The position numbers were made by a program, and so were the translations under genes. Source: Polaromonas sp. CF318 (GTDB taxonomy: Bacteria > Pseudomonadota > Gammaproteobacteria > Burkholderiales > Burkholderiaceae_C). From it: a stretch of DNA of 40,083 nucleotides. The stretch covers positions 1 to 40,083 of the forward strand of contig NZ_AKIV01000051.1 in NCBI RefSeq assembly GCF_000282655.1, read 5' to 3'. Each line of letters starts with the position of its first letter. Position 1 is the stretch's first letter. The notes beneath the pieces were generated by a model, which was not told the DNA's origin, did not search any database, and saw only the letters and a program-made list of their open reading frames with translations. Shown in pieces: positions 39,011 to 40,083 of this stretch.

Positions 39011-40083
39011 TCAGAGGGGTGGTCTCACGACCAGGTTGGTCTGCTGGAAAACGGCAGCGCCCGAGACCTGGCCGGTACTGGGGCCTGTGCCGGTCACCGA
39101 TGGCGCGCTGTAGACCAGAGCGGCGCGGCTGGCATTGTTGCCGGTGAAAAAGCCGGTGACATTGGTGCCCGAGGTGTTGGTGATTTTGGAGTTGTTGATG
39201 TCGACGTTGCTGCTGATGCCGTAGTCGTTGCCGCCGAAGCGTGTGGTGAGGTCCAGGCTGCCATAGCCCTGGCCTGGGCTGTAGGCACCGAAGTTGGCGA
39301 CCAGCGAACCGCCGACAAGCTGGCCCGCGCCCAGCAGGCTGGAGAAAGCGGTGCCGCCGGCCAGCTGGTAGGTGCCCTGCATGTTGTCGGCCGGCATCTG
39401 GGCCGTCGGCGTCGGCCGGCCCATCACAAAGTGAACCGATTCAATCGCGGTGGTCGAGCCCGCCACGATTTTTTGTCCCGTCACCCAGCTGCCCCAGCCA
39501 ACGAAGTCGGGATCGGACGGTACGCCCAGCGCGCCCTTTTCCATGGTGGTGAGGCCGGGCGTGCTGCGGAACTGGGTGAGGACGTTGCGGCTGTCCAGGC
39601 TGTCGAAGTCGATCGGCTTGCCGCTCAGGAAGCTGGTCAGCACGGCGGTGCCGGCCTCGGGGTAGTAGCTTTCAACCACCGAGCTGGACGCGGCGGGGTC
39701 GGTGAACGCGACAGCGGCGGCGAGGTCGGTGAACACCTGCTTGACAGGCGCCGGCGCGGCCGCTGGGACGATGGCGGGCTTGCCGTCCGACGTTGTCTGG
39801 TTGCCCGCCACGACCACCTCCTGGGTGGGCGGAGGCGTCGGCACATTGGCCCGCACATTGGTGCGAACCGGCGCTTCGGAACTGTTGATGACCCGCACCG
39901 ACTCCCCGGCCGTCAGGCCCACGCAGCCGCCGGCATTGCAGACCTCGATGGCGTCCAGCTCCGTCGTGATGCCCAGCGAGCCGTCGGGGTTGTAGCCCAC
40001 GCTGAAGCCGGAGCCGCGTATGCCTATGGTGGCCGTGGTGGTGGTGACCTTGTAGTTCTCGCGGTTGCGCTTGCCGATCAGGC
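39011..40083 (-). CDS. second FecR-domain protein with beta-rich C-terminus (start outside window)
   Basis: The frame is open to the right edge, giving about 357 residues without the N-terminus. It starts inside the FecR domain (GKRNRENYKVTTTTATIG) and continues with GYNPDGSLGITTELDAIEVCNAGG as in its neighbour. The linker is rich in Pro (TPPPTQEVV). The C-terminal part has DFVGWGSWVTG, VHFVMGRPTP and ends with VTGFFTGNNASRAALVY and SGAAVFQ, the same layout as the first copy. FecR-region DNA is about 94% identical between copies (11 differences in 193 nt by hand count), whereas the C-terminal halves diverge strongly. This suggests duplication with gene conversion of the FecR part or exchange of the tips. 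Confidence 0.82.
   Translation of the reverse strand, partial: LIGKRNRENYKVTTTTATIGIRGSGFSVGYNPDGSLGITTELDAIEVCNAGGCVGLTAGESVRVINSSEAPVRTNVRANVPTPPPTQEVVVAGNQTTSDGKPAIVPAAAPAPVKQVFTDLAAAVAFTDPAASSSVVESYYPEAGTAVLTSFLSGKPIDFDSLDSRNVLTQFRSTPGLTTMEKGALGVPSDPDFVGWGSWVTGQKIVAGSTTAIESVHFVMGRPTPTAQMPADNMQGTYQLAGGTAFSSLLGAGQLVGGSLVANFGAYSPGQGYGSLDLTTRFGGNDYGISSNVDINNSKITNTSGTNVTGFFTGNNASRAALVYSAPSVTGTGPSTGQVSGAAVFQQTNLVVRPPL

Overview
The window looks like chromosome from a GC-rich betaproteobacterium, most likely family Comamonadaceae (Polaromonas/Rhodoferax/Variovorax type). This is inferred from base composition, from the gene families (CigR-like, DUF2721, DUF1772, DUF1348, XdhC with an Ior-type molybdenum hydroxylase, PrpE with AcuI) and from the GC-rich codon use. 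No rRNA, CRISPR array, transposase or integrase is visible.

Left part (1-4613): the 3' part of an RHS/YD-repeat gene. After the conserved core its composition drops to a lower GC, and it ends in a variable C-terminal toxin-like domain followed by a small, AT-richer candidate immunity gene. Next comes a short stretch of debris: a frameshifted copy of the 3' end of the neighbouring pilN-like gene, and a tRNA-Leu(CAA)-like sequence whose acceptor stem no longer pairs. This looks like an old rearrangement junction.

4649-13507 (minus strand): one tightly overlapping ten-gene operon for a type II secretion / type IV pilus / MSHA-like machine. In transcription order it holds PilO-like, PilP-like, secretin with an extra C-terminal domain, two GspG-like pseudopilins, an atypical pseudopilin, GspF, GspE, PilM-like and PilN-like. 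The PilM-N and PilO-P modules sit at opposite ends of the operon.

13698-16553 (plus): an MlaE-type permease, an MCE-domain protein, a lipoprotein and a small protein. Together they form a lipid-transport ABC cluster without its ATPase. 16565-20898: a small protein, a SnoaL-like protein, a MerR regulator, a TetR regulator divergent from a DUF1348 gene across two 18-bp palindromes that are exact reverse complements, then an unknown protein overlapping a short Hsp70-like protein.

21000-26600: an AT-rich promoter with two strong inverted repeats drives a HipB/HipA-type toxin-antitoxin pair. It is followed by DUF2721, CigR-like, isochorismatase-like, an unknown protein, DUF1772 and an Arr-type rifampin ADP-ribosyltransferase. 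Non-coding structures here include a 10-bp hairpin, a G-quadruplex motif and a triple 8-bp tandem repeat just before arr.

26699-34349: acrylyl-CoA reductase (AcuI) and propionyl-CoA synthetase (PrpE), which fit one C3 acid route; a lipoprotein; then a two-subunit Tat-exported molybdenum hydroxylase with its XdhC maturation factor. 34362-40083: a TPR/SPINDLY-type glycosyltransferase divergent from a GT4-type glycosyltransferase, then two tandem FecR-domain proteins with beta-rich C-termini, the second cut by the window edge. The most unusual features are the pilN-tail/tRNA scar beside the RHS toxin, the reordered secretion operon, the secretin extension, the HipBA control region and the FecR fusion pair.
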